DNA of 64,000 nt from Rapana venosa (taxonomy: Eukaryota > Mollusca > Gastropoda > Neogastropoda > Muricidae), in NCBI GenBank assembly GCA_028751875.1, contig CM054145.1, positions 7,370,799-7,434,798 on the forward strand, written 5' to 3'. Shown here one piece after another: positions 48,976 to 60,182 of this stretch (position 1 is the stretch's first letter; each line of letters opens with the position of its first letter). A model generated the notes under the pieces. It ran no database searches, was not told where the DNA came from, and saw nothing but the letters and a program-made list of their open reading frames with translations. Made by a program: the position numbers and the translations under genes.

Positions 48976-51837
48976 ACTTTACCATATCACTGCTAATCAG
49001 GCTTTTATATCACCTTTAACACGTACAACATTTATCTGCCAAACTTCTCCCACCTTCATTATATGTCTGTTGTGTTAACAATTGCTTATATACAATCAAG
49101 CGTGTAAGAGTAGATGATGAACATTGTAAACACTTTGCTCTGTATTCTTTTTCAAACTAACTACGCAATTTGTAAAGCGAGGTGTGTTTGTTGTCAAAAA
49201 CAAAACCTAACCATGCAGATGTATATAGTTGCATCGTTTTATTCTGAGGTTTAAATTTTGACAAGGTGGCAGCCCTGGTATGGCCTCTGTGATTGGGGGG
49301 CTATGAACAACAGGACTGGATTGGTTTGGAACCATGCAGACAAATTTACATATACTTGCAGAAAGGGTTGAAGAAAACGTCTGGAGAAGGGGGGGATACC
49401 TCAGTGGTTAGAGTTCAAACCCAAGCCCAGCCCCAGGTGAGCTATCTAGTTTGAGATTTTTTTCTCTTTTTTTTTTTCATTAGTTGATATTAGTCCTGTT
49501 TCCTGTGCATGCCTTTTAGAAGAGACCAAAAAAAATGGAAACCAGTTCCCAAAAGATTATTTTTTAGATATTCCGAGTAAATCTTACACTAGTTTTTATT
49601 CATAAAGAAAAAATAAGGGAATAGGCTCATATAATGAAGAAAGGGATTTTTATTAAAGAGAGAGAATAATGAACAAAAACTGTTTGTTGTTGGTTTACAC
49701 TTTGCAGCTCAGCAGTCGTCATGTTCATGTTTATTTTCATTGTTCACTTGAGCACACTAAAGTTACAAGCTTGGTGTTGCTATGATTCCAAAATGCTGTG
49801 TTTTCAATGTTTATTCTCATTTCTGAATAAAAACCAACAAAAGATGATGCTTGTGCAATAAAAGGAAAAATAGAGGTATGGTAGCCTTTTGTTTCTTCTA
49901 GGTTTTCAAGGTATAAAATAATTAATATGAAGATCTTAGAAACAAGGAATAGCTATGTATTGTGCTCTTCTTTTCTCTTTGTATTTTCTTGGGATTTTTT
50001 GTTGATAATGTTGTTGTGAGTACTTTTTTTCTGGAACATTATGTGATTGCTTTTACTGTATCTTTTGTTGGGATCTGTATATCCTTGTTGTTTTTCAATG
50101 TGGAGAACCGTTTAATCTTGTCAAGCTATGCACAAGTATTACCAATATTTACGATTTGCATGTACTTACACTATTTACAAGATTTTGTGAGAGCTTGGAA
50201 TATATACATATATAGGCTATTTACAAGAGACTTTCAAGCAAGTAAGCAATCATTTTTGTTGATAAGTTTTGTGTTTGGGTTTTTTCCCACTGTACTTTTT
50301 TTTCTCTCTCCCTCAATGTGATACCTTGGCATATGATATACTGAAAGATTGTCACTTGGTGATACATTTATATTAAAAAATGCACTATGTTTGGTGATAC
50401 ATGTATACATATATTTAAAAATGCACTCTGTGGTTTTGTCGTTGTAGCACTTTTTATGTAATTGCATGCAACCATATCACAGTGTTGTTTTTTGGTGTGT
50501 TTTTTTTAAAGAATGTGATGTTTTACAATCGGAAATACAAAGTTATTGAATGCACTCTACCAGTGTTTCTCTCTCGCACATTTTCAATAACAATCATTTT
50601 GGTGTGTGTTAACTGTGCTTGTGCAAATTTTCTATTGTGTGCAATTTTTTTCACAAAATGCAGAAATGTTAATGTATGAAAATTGGTATATATATGTATA
50701 TGTATATATTAGCTTTCACAGCTTTTTGCAAGATTTTTGACTAAACATAACCCCAGTGCTGAATTTTGTGTGTGTGTGTGTTGGGGAAGGGGTGGGGGGG
50801 TTGTATGTGTGTGTGCTCTTGTCTTTATTCATTTGGCTGGGTGTGTATGTGTGTGTTTGCAGGCACATGTGTGTACATATTTGTGGTAAACTTTTAACAC
50901 TGCTATTTTTCTTGGACCCCCCTCCCCCTCCACCTTACAGAATTTAGTGGGATTACTAATTGTTAAATATTCTCTTTTATGTGTATGCATGTATGTGGGT
51001 GTGTGCACACATATGTGAATGTGTGTATACACGTAGTTTGTTGGTGCGTGTGTGCACACACATGTGTGTGTGTGTATAATTCTTACACCAAACAAAATTA
51101 CAAAATGACTTGTTACATTGTGAAATCTACTGTTTTTTGTCTTTTAAAACTTTTTATACTAACTGTTGTTTAACACTTTTTAAAAACTTTCAGATCTTGG
51201 AATGCTTTTAAACAAATGGGCTTGAGGTTCAAAAGTTAGACCAAAGAGATATGGAGGAAAAAAAGGTTGTCAAAATATATATATAGATACTGATGCCAAA
51301 CACACACAAACTTGACACATAATTATAATCATATTTTTTCTCACTTTTGAAATGAAATATCTTCATGACAAAAAATAATAAATCAGATCTGTTGGCAGGA
51401 ATAGTCTCAGGTTTTTAAAAAAATTATTATTATTATTATGGTTTGCAGTGTGTATGTATTATTGTGCTTTTGTTTTTACAGTGGAGGGTTGCAAACCAGA
51501 TTGAAGCATGAATGGGAAACATTCTTTGGGAAGGGATGAGGAGTGTGTGTGTGTTGTGTGTGTGTTGTGTGTGTGTGTGTGTTTTGTGTGTGTACACTCA
51601 TGCACATGCATGAGTATGTTTGCTTTTTGTGTGTGTGATCCTGTTTTAGAAAAGTTATAGAAGAAAGTACATATTTTAGTTTTGGTTGCAGAAAAACTGC
51701 AGCCACGACCACAATCCATGTTTAGAGATATATCTAATCACATATCACCATTGTGTGCGGGGTTTTGGGGCAGGGGCACCACAGGGTTGTGTTGTCTTTT
51801 GAGCTGTTCATTAATTAACTTGTTTATTTATTTATTT
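48976..51837. other. AT-rich, repeat-poor intergenic stretch
   Basis: Apart from the LINE end at 49225-49325 and GT-rich tracts (50765-51080, 51545-51600), no features. AATAAA motifs near 49827 and 49855 could belong to a long 3' UTR. Confidence 0.4.
49225..49325 (+). repeat. Short end of the (GGATT)n-tailed LINE
   Basis: It shares ttctgaggttt, aaggtggcagccc and tatggcctctgtg with the other copies and ends in ggactggattgg. Confidence 0.55.
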
Positions 51838-51975
51838 ATTTTTATTCTTTTATTTTGAAGATACTGGAATAAGCACTTGTGTGCTTTTTTACATCCAGTC
51901 CCTGTGTGTATGTAGTTTCATAAATTTTGTCATCCATTCCCACCGGCACACAATGGCCTACTCTTCCAAAAAGCT
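51838..51975 (-). repeat. SINE tail a with partial body
   Basis: attcttttattttgaagata, gcttttttacatccagtccc and ggcctactcttccaaaaag. Confidence 0.6.
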
Positions 51976-52134
51976 CCAAATCAATCTTAAATCAATAGGT
52001 CAGATGGAATGGGAAATATTTTCAAAATTTCTCGAAAAGTTGCCTGCTTTTTTTTTTGGTTTTTTTTTTGTGGTTTGATTAAATTGATTTACTACATAGC
52101 TTGATTGCTTGTTTCTCCTTTCTACCATATGACT

Positions 52135-52211
52135 CGTCTAGTAAGAGCCACAACCATACTTCTCCATACATCTCTAGTATGGAGATGTATGGTTTTGGCT
52201 CTGAATAGACG
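52135..52211. other. Long imperfect hairpin, 77 nt
   Basis: Left arm cgtcta-gta-agagcca-caaccatac-ttctccata and right arm tatggagatgtatgg to gctctgaatagacg pair over about 34 positions with about five mismatches, around a 9-base loop (catctctag). Size and shape resemble an animal pre-microRNA, but a small palindromic MITE would look the same. Transcription is unknown. Confidence 0.5.
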
Positions 52212-52944
52212 GATTGTGTTAGAATACATAAAGATAGCAATGATTTTATATATCAAAAGTTATGAGGCATGTGATATTATATTGTGGGTTTTTTTTTTGC
52301 TGTTGTTGCAGACTTTATATTACAGCACTAGTGAGCCAATCTTGAGTAAATGCATAAAGATTATTTATATTTCAACCAGTCTTTTTCAATTGCAGTTTAT
52401 AGCCCCATGATTTTTTTCAATAGCTGTTGGTTTGGGTTTTTTACCTATGGAGAAATTTCAACTTTTCTATCTTTTCTCTTTGTTTCTGTCTTTCTCCTTA
52501 CCTTTCTATCATCTCTCTTGCTTATTTTCTGCCTTCCCAGTCCATTATCCTGCCTTTTATCGAGCAAATCTTTAAAAAAAAATTCTTTCATTATATGACA
52601 TTTTTCCTGTGTTCTGGCTGCCAGGTAGTGATATTTAAACACTGGGGTGGCCACAGGATGTCCATTCTTTAGTGTTATTTACCTATGTGGCACTTTTTAT
52701 GTATATTTTTTGTACTTTAAAATGTTCATTATAATTTTTTACCCTTTTTTTGGTAATCTGGAGATGATAAATTAAGCAAAATGGCTGGCATCCTCAGCAC
52801 TGCCTGGTTTATCAGCCTTAAGGAATGAAATGATTGAGGTATTGTGTCATGTAATGTTGCTGGGTTTGTTTGTTTTTCAGAAGGACAGTGTTAGGTATTA
52901 AGAAGGTTTTAGGTGTTGGTTTTGAAATTGAAGTGAAAGTTACT

Positions 52945-53032
52945 GGAGCGACTGAAACTGATTGAGGTGACAGCCCTGATGTGGCATTTGTGGTTGGTAG
53001 GGCTGTAAACAATATGGAATGAATGGAATGGA
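52945..53032 (+). repeat. Diverged short end of the (GGATT)n-tailed LINE
   Basis: gaggtgacagccctgatgtgg and gttggtagggctgtaaacaa resemble the 3' end at 10870-10940. The tail is degraded to ggaatgaatgg. Confidence 0.45.
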
Positions 53033-53565
53033 GAACTGTAGTATTTTGACATTGTGGCTTATTTCTTTATGAGCAAAGTTATGCTTGCTTTCTGTTGAGT
53101 TGATTTAATCCTGGGGGGTTTTCCTGGGAAAATAAAACTGGTTGCTGAGTATTAATTAACTTGAGAAATGGTTTTTCTTCTCTTTTTCCTTTCTGAAATG
53201 CTTGTTACTTTTTTCTTTTTTCTTTTCTTTTCTTTTTTTTCTTTCTTTTATATCGAGGATAAGTGATGTTACAGTATGTGTGCGTGTGCGTTTTCTTTAA
53301 TTTAACATCTGTTCACAGTACTATTAGACAATGTGTGTATGTGCATGTGTGTGTGTATGCATGCACATGCATGTTTGTGTATGTGTGTGTGCGTGTGCAG
53401 GCACATTTCTGTATGCATACACCTATGTGATCATATTATATCAGCCAGGTGAATCACTTATTCAGAAGTGACTAGAATACCAAGCACAATCCACTGATGG
53501 AGCCTGTGTGAATATACTCAATTATACAACATAGGCAGACAGGTAGGCATACATGTGCAAGCTAA

Positions 53566-53930
53566 GGAAGTGGAAGGAAGGTGGCAGAATGGTTAAGACA
53601 TTTGCCTGCCAACAAGTAAACCGTGAGGTTCTGGGTTCGATTCCCAGCCTCGCCCTTTCTTCCCAGTTTGACAAAAAAATCTAACTGAATGTCAAAGTCC
53701 TTCGGATGAGACTATAAACCGAGGCCCCGTGTGGAAACGCATGCAGAACATCTTGCGCACACGTTAAATCCTGTTCCGCTTTTCGAAAGAGTAGGCCATT
53801 GTGTGCCTGTGGGAACAGATGACAAAATTAACAAAATCGCATACACACGGGGACTGGATGTAAAATAAAAAGCACATGAGTGCTTATTCCATTATCCTCG
53901 ATATTTAAAAAAAAAAAAAAAAGTCATCTG
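53566..53930 (+). repeat. SINE-B with tail a, well conserved
   Basis: ggtggcagaatggttaagac, gggttcgattcccag, ccttcggatgagactataaa, gcttttcgaaagagtaggcc and ttattccattatcctcgata, then poly-A. Confidence 0.82.
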
Positions 53931-53934
53931 AGCG

Positions 53935-54003
53935 CTTTGATTTGTTGCTTTACAAGATTCAGCGCTATATAAATTCCATACATTATTATTATTATTATTA
54001 TTA
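53935..54003 (-). repeat. Element F copy directly behind a SINE-B
   Basis: gagcgctttgatttgttgct, agcgctatataaattccata and (ATT)n, the reverse complement of the copy at 6391. Confidence 0.65.
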
Positions 54004-54091
54004 CTAACAGCACACCAATAATCAGTCTAGGGAGACTGGAGCAAACTTGAACATATTGATCCATGACTTTTGTCAGTGTCTAGCATAATGT

Positions 54092-54327
54092 GGGGACAGG
54101 ACAGCTCAGTGGTCAGAGCACTTGCTTTCCCCCAGCTAAGGTTAAGCAGCATCGAGCGAGGTTACCAATTGGATGGGTGACTGTTTGCACGCCTTGGCTT
54201 CAGTGCAGTCCCCCAGTTCATCCAGCTGTAAATGGGTACCTGCCTCTTTAGGGTTAGGGAAGGTAAAGCAAGGAGGGAGAGGAGATGGGCACCGCCCTCA
54301 ATATGCTGGCCCCTAGAGAAGTGAGGT
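54092..54327 (+). repeat. SINE-C 5' part, split by LINE-3
   Basis: tRNA-like start acagctcagtggtcagagca, then the 5S-like segment ttaagcagcatcgagcgagg, ttaccaattggatgggtgac (about 54141-54185), and the SINE-C body to gagaagtgaggt. It continues at 59288-59352. Confidence 0.82.
54315..54327 (+). repeat. Left target-site duplication of LINE-3
   Basis: agagaagtgaggt, inside a SINE-C copy and repeated at 59288-59300. Confidence 0.85.
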
Positions 54328-57300
54328 GTATGGGGTGTTTAAGGAGAGGTGGTACCTTTGTAAACCTGGCAGTAGCATCCCTCGGGATGGACGGGAGCAC
54401 TGGTCCTCACTTGGCACTGAACTCTCACTTCTGGGTCCGGGTCCTTAACCCACCCACACCCCGGTAACCGCTTCTACTGGCGGGCAAAACGTTGTGAGGG
54501 GCTGGTGATTTCTTATTCACCAGTAGGAGTCTTGGAGAGGAGATGGGCGCCACCAAGCTTCCTCAAGCCCACTGCAAGGACATGATGAGACAAACAAAAC
54601 AGAAAAACATGCCGGATCGGTCGAGGCCCGGATCAACAACGACCGCGCTACCCACTGCAAGCCTCCAGGGTGGGAGTGACAAATGCGCTACTGGAGCAGA
54701 ACCAACTCTAAAGCTTCCAAATAAAGGAGTAACCATTGGAACATGGAATGTGAGGACTCTATACCAAACAGGAAGAGTACAGGGAACTCACACATGAACT
54801 AAAAAGATATAAAATGGGACATCCTAGGGCTTGCGGAAGTCAGATGAACTGGCTTCGGAGAAACAACCACGCAAGACGGCCACAAGATATGGTACAGTGG
54901 AGAAGAGAAACTACAACACGGAGTAGGCTTCATTGTTAGGAAAGAGATTGTGTCAAGCATCATCAGCTGCACACCAGTATCCAGCAGACTCATCTCAATC
55001 AGAGTTTCTGCAAAACCCCAGAATCTCGCCATCATCCAAGTGTATGCTCCATCATCTGACTACGATGATGACCAGATAGAAGAATTCTATGAACAACTTG
55101 AAAACGTCATCTCCAAAACGCCCAAAAAAGATATTCTTATTGTGGAAGGCGACTGGAATGCTAAGGTGGGGCCTGATGCCTATGACACCTGGGCAGGAAC
55201 CACAGGACGCTTTGGACTAGGAGAAACAAACGAAAGAGGACAGCGGCTGCTGGAATTCGCACAGAAGCACAAACTAACTCTGGCAAACACACTCCATCCT
55301 CACAAACCATCCAGAACATCAACTTGGCATTCACCAAATGGTCTGATTCACAATCAAATTGACTACATTCTGTCACCCCAAAGATTCAAATCCAGCATAA
55401 ACAAGGCAAACACAAGAACATTCCAAGGAGCTGACATTGGCAGTGACCACGACCTTGTACTTACCACCATCAAGCTGAAACTGAAAGCAAAACAACAGCC
55501 AAAAAAAACACGCATAAGATTTGATCTAGAAAAACTCAAAGACCCAACAGTGATTGAGATCTTCCAAGCCAACATTGGAGGAAAGTTCGCCGCACTCACA
55601 GCCATCGACAATGATGTGGACACACTAGCCAACAACATCAAAGAAGTGCTATTGACAGCAGCAGAAGAAACATTAGGAAGAAGCAGAACAAAGAAACAAC
55701 CCTGGGTGACAAATGAGGTTCTTGACCTCTGCGACAAAAGAAAGAGCTTAAAAAACAAAAGTTCACAAGTCAAGAAGCCACAACAAATACAGAATAGCCA
55801 CAAAGAAGTGAGGAAAAAGATGAGAGAAGCCAAAGAAGCGTGGATAGAAGAACAATGCCACAGCATCGAAGTTGGAATGGCCAAGGGAAACAGCAAAACA
55901 GCTTATGACACTCTGAAATCACTAACTAAAACCACACAGCCTAAAGCCTCTGTTATTGAAGACAAAGATGGAAATCTTTTAACGGAAAGCAATGCCATCC
56001 TCCAACGCTGGACGGAATACTGTGAGGGATTGTATAACTACCCACTACGCCCAGATACCAACATAGTTTCTGACAAACCCCCTGAACACCAAGATAAAGA
56101 CCCACCAGTACTAAGGTGTGAAGTAGATACAGCTATTAAACAATTGAAGAAGGGAAAGTCCCCTGGAATCGATAACATCCCAGCTGAACTCATAAAAAAT
56201 AGAGGGAATGAAACAGCAAGGCGATTCACAGAACTTTGTCAGAAGATTCACGACACCAAAGAATGGCCAGAAGAATGGACACAGTCTCTTGTAATACCCC
56301 TACCAAAGAAAGGAAACCTCAAGCAATGCCAGAACTACAGAACCATCAGTCTCATAAGCCATCCTAGCAAGATCATGCTGCGGGTAGTCCTCAACAGACT
56401 GAAAAACCAAGCGGAAAAACTCCTGGCAGAAGAACAAGCTGGCTGTAAACCAAAACGCAGCACAATGGAACAAATTTTCAATCTGAGAATTCTGATAGAG
56501 AAACATCTCCAACACCAAAAAGACTTGTATCACAATTTCATAGACTTCAAAAAGGCCTTTGACAGGGTATGGCATGACGGCCTCTGGCAAGTACTCAGGC
56601 ACTTCAACATTGACAACTGCCTCATTGAAGTCATCAAGGCACTGTACGAGAACGCAAGAAGTGCAGTTTTCATGAACAATCACATGGGCGAGTTCTTCAA
56701 GACCACGGTTGGGGTCCGTCAGGGCTGCCTTCTCTCACCTGTACTTTTCAACCTCTTCCTCGAAAACATCATGACAGAGACACTGCAAAACCACCACACT
56801 TCCATCTCCATTGGTGGAAGACCCCTTTGCAACCTCAGATTTGCAGATGACATTGACCTCATGGGCGGCAGCAAACAAGAACTGCAAAACCTCACAGATA
56901 GTCTATCAGATCGAGCGAGCGCATATGGCATGGAGGTCAGTACAGAGAAATCAAAGATCATGGTCAACAGCGCAAGTAACGACAGCACGGAAATAAAGAT
57001 GAATGGAGAAAATACTGGAGAGGTGAGCCAATTCAAATACTTAGGCTCCATCCTAACAAAGATGGCACATCAAACTATGAAGTGAAAGCTCGCATTGCAA
57101 CAGCAACATCTGCTCTAGCCAGACTCGAGAGGATCATCAAAAGCAACAACATCAGCTTCTGCACCAAATATCACCTTTACAAATCCCTCGTGATATCTAT
57201 CCTCCTATATGGCTGTGAATCATGGACTCTGACAGCAGAGCTAGAGAGGAGAATCCAAGCATTCGAGAACAAGTGCCACAGAAGACTCCTCAAAATATCA

Positions 57301-57639
57301 TACAAAGAACACAAGACCAACAACTATGTGAAAGAAGAAATCAAAAAGCGTGTGAGCCCCCAAGAACCTCTGCTCTCCACCATAAAGAGGAGAAAACTGA
57401 TGTGGTTTGGTCACATCACAAGACACAACACCTTAGCAAAAACCATCCTGCAGGGAACAGTTAAAGGCAATGACAATGACAATGACAAATTCTTTTATTT
57501 CGAGGATAATGAATAAGCACACATGTGCTTTTTTACATCCAGTCCCCGCCCGTTAGGGATACATCTTAATAATAATAACCCAATACTTATACAGTCTCAC
57601 AATAAAAACAAGGGGAAATAACCCTTTTCAAACAGCTTC

Positions 57640-57730
57640 CCCCCCCCCCCCAACATCCCCCCCCCCCCCCCCAAAGCAAGCAAATAAAAGAAAAACCATA
57701 AAAATACCCCACCCCCACCCCCACCCCCCA
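57640..57730 (+). repeat. Poly-C rich tract
   Basis: C runs at about 57642-57652 and 57658-57672, then CCCCA repeats, inside the 1.6-kb insertion. Confidence 0.85.
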
Positions 57731-58159
57731 AAAACCTTAACCCAAAAAAAACAAACAAACAAACAAAAGAGAAGGAAAAAAACCAAAAACCCAAAAAAGA
57801 TGATAAAAAGAGAAAAACAGACAGACAACAAAAACAAGAACAAGAACAACAACAGAGCCAAGAAAAATAACACAACCAAACTTAATAAGTCATAAAGATA
57901 AACATCTACACATTGTCAAATGGTACACATACTTGTTTACACATAATTATAAATCAATTAATTAACAAGCAAGATCATTTCAAATAACAATGAAATATTT
58001 CACTCAAACTCCATTCAATTAGTGAAAAATCAAGAAATCGAAAAAATCAAATGAATAAACAAAACCAATTAAACAAGAAAAAAGACCCACAAAACACTCC
58101 CCTTCCCAACACCCCTCCCCTAAACAAACAACAACCCCCAAAAGTCCAGACTAAATGCA

Positions 58160-58312
58160 AGCGTGCGCGCGCGCGCGCGCGTGCACACACACACACACAC
58201 ACACACCACACACCACAAATACACACACACTTACGCACGTATAGCCACGCATGCACACCACACACACACACACACACACTCTCTCCACACATACACACTC
58301 ACACACACACAT

Positions 58313-58354
<42 letters not shown>

Positions 58355-58360
58355 CCTGGA
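58160..58360 (+). repeat. (CG)n-(CA)n tract
   Basis: gcgcgcgcgcgcgcg at about 58166-58180 followed by long CA-rich sequence. A potential Z-DNA former. Confidence 0.85.
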
Positions 58361-58925
58361 TACATATCCATTCGCAAGACATTTCCTCACATACAAGATA
58401 ATAGACACATGTCATAATTATCAAAATATCAAAACCGTACATTTGTACAGACAAAACCAGGAAATAAACATTATTTGATGTACGAAGACAGCAAGCCACA
58501 AAGCATCAAGAAAAATGACCAGTCTAACATCAGCTATTTCAACAATAAACACACAGAACTGCTTTCTTCCGCTACTCATCTGCACACACTGTGAATGGGC
58601 GCTCATTACTACTCACTGACACACACATACACACATACACACACATATACACACACACATATTCATGCATGCGCAATCCTATATACACATTATTAGAATT
58701 GATACAAAAGTCCACAGAAGTAATGAAATTGTCAACAGAACATTGCAAATTAACAATCCATACCATTCTGCATTAAAAAACAAAATACAAACCCAAACTT
58801 CATTTTAAGGGGGGAAAACTCAGACAAGTTCATTGTTAACAAAATCAAAACAAGCAAGGGCACACACCCCACACACACACACACACAACACATTATAATT
58901 CAAAGCAAGCTCACTAATGTCAGTT

Positions 58926-58965
<40 letters not shown>

Positions 58966-59287
58966 AATTTGGTATAATGCAAGGGAGGATATATTTACTT
59001 TGTTTCCAACAGATCAATTGTGGATTTTTATTTTTGATGCATTAAGTGGATGAAAAAATGACTTTTGAAGATTGTTAATGATTGGAGTTGTCTAAATGAG
59101 TCAGGCAAGAGAAGAAGAGGCCGCCAAAAGAAATCATGGGTTGACAACATCAAAGAATGGACCGCCCAACCCCTGCAACACCTTCTACTAGCCACACAGG
59201 ATCGTGAAGCATGGAAAAAGATCTCTGTCGCGTCTTCTCTCATGTCCCCCCTACATCCTTTGAGACATGGGACTGAGTGAGTGAGTG

Positions 59288-59300
59288 AGAGAAGTGAGGT
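59288..59300 (+). repeat. Right target-site duplication of LINE-3
   Basis: agagaagtgaggt after the (TGAG)n tail. The SINE-C sequence resumes directly behind it. Confidence 0.85.
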
Positions 59301-59352
59301 CTGATGCTTTGCCCCCTATGACCACATAGGTTATGGGACACCTTTACCTTTT
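59288..59352 (+). repeat. SINE-C 3' part after the LINE-3 insertion
   Basis: agagaagtgaggtctgatgc, then accacataggttatgggaca and cctttacctt, completing the element begun at 54092. Confidence 0.82.
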
Positions 59353-59399
59353 TATCACATGTAGACTGCCCTCTGCCATAAAGTGACTCGTATTAAACA

Positions 59400-59700
59400 G
59401 AAGGGTTCCCCTGTGGGGATGCCGGGGGCCTATCAGTATGAATAGCATCTCCACCTTGTGGAAATTCTGTGCCAGAAATGTCCTTTTTTCTCTCTTTGTT
59501 TCTGCCTTGTTCCGTTTCTTCCTCTCACCTCCTCCTTGTCTATTTTCTGCCTTCTTGGTCCATCCGAAGGGGGAGGGGGTGGGGTCTACAGAAAGATAAC
59601 AATTCTCTCTTATGCTGAAGTTGGATGCGCTGGGCCTGACTTGTCAGGCATGTAACGGCAGCGTGACGCATTTTCGCTCATATAACAGATAACAACAGAT
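59400..59700 (+). repeat. Family G repeat copy
   Basis: gggatgccgggggcctatca, tttctgccttgtt, cttgtctattttctgcctt, then gggcctgacttgtcaggca and cgctcatataacagataac. Confidence 0.5.
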
Positions 59701-59827
59701 CCTTTTTTTCCTTTCTTTTGTTTTCTATTTTTATTCCATTTCACCCTGTCCTTTTTCCTTTCTTTTTACTTCATTTTTCTGTTTAACTCTCTTATCTCTA
59801 TCACTCTCTCTCACAGGGAGGGGGGGG

Positions 59828-60182
59828 GGGGGGGGGATAGCTTGGTGGTTAGAACTTTCCACATTGCGCCTGTGATCTGCTGACCTGGGTTCAAATCCAG
59901 TTCAAGGAGATATTTTTTCCCCCTGGAGTTAACATCAGTGCCGACTCCACTCCTTGCAAAAGTCCTTCCGAGGGGACTATAAACCGTGATCCCGTGTGTG
60001 AATGCATGCAGAACACCTTGCACACACCTTAAAACCTGTTCTGCTTTTCAAAAAGTAGGCCATTGTGTGCTGGTGGGATCAGATGACAAAATTGACAAAA
60101 CCACATGCACATGCGAACTGGATGTACAGAAAAAGCATATGAGTGCTTATTCCATTATCCTCGAAATAAAAAGAATACAAAA
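59828..60182 (+). repeat. SINE-A with tail a, preceded by poly-G
   Basis: gatagcttggtggttagaac, ggttcaaatccagttcaagg, ggggactataaaccgtgatc and ttattccattatcctcgaaa. Confidence 0.75.

Larger units (their letters stand above)
57471..59102 (-). mobile_element. 1.6-kb non-coding insertion in LINE-3, probably a LINE 3' region with SINE tail a
   Basis: It lies between the 6-bp repeats aggcaa (57465-57470 and 59103-59108), inside one LINE-3 codon context. Read on the minus strand it ends ...cattatcctcgaaataaaagaa followed by a (TTGTCA)n-like tail (57471-57493). That end matches the common SINE 3' tail a. The interior is microsatellite- and poly-C-rich with no convincing ORF. A shorter copy of the same end lies at 30520-30600. 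It may be a 5'-truncated LINE that supplies the SINE tail (inference). Confidence 0.5.
54328..59287 (+). mobile_element. Near full-length RTE-like LINE (LINE-3), interrupted by another insertion
   Basis: TSD agagaagtgaggt at 54315-54327 and 59288-59300, with tail (TGAG)n. The 5' region begins at 54328, and the endonuclease starts with TWNVRTLYQTGRVQ near 54745. A 711-codon open frame (54950-57085) holds the rest of the endonuclease (GDWNAKVG, QIDYILSP, GSDHDLV) and reverse transcriptase ([47 protein letters not shown]). After one frameshift, 57082-57466 continues the C-terminal domain (LYGCESWTLTAEL). Its last part (RRRGRQKKSWVDNIKEW) is displaced to 59103-59280 by a 1.6-kb insertion. Two frameshifts and a TGA near 54843 break the N-terminus, so it is inactive though young-looking. 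Removing the insert gives about 3.3 kb. Confidence 0.88.

Noticed and set aside
54141..54190. 5S rRNA gene
   Set aside because: Only the internal promoter region is similar; the rest of 5S is absent and the element is a dispersed repeat.
54950..57085. Long 711-codon frame taken as a host gene
   Set aside because: It contains endonuclease and reverse transcriptase motifs and is bounded by LINE TSDs, so it is a retrotransposon.
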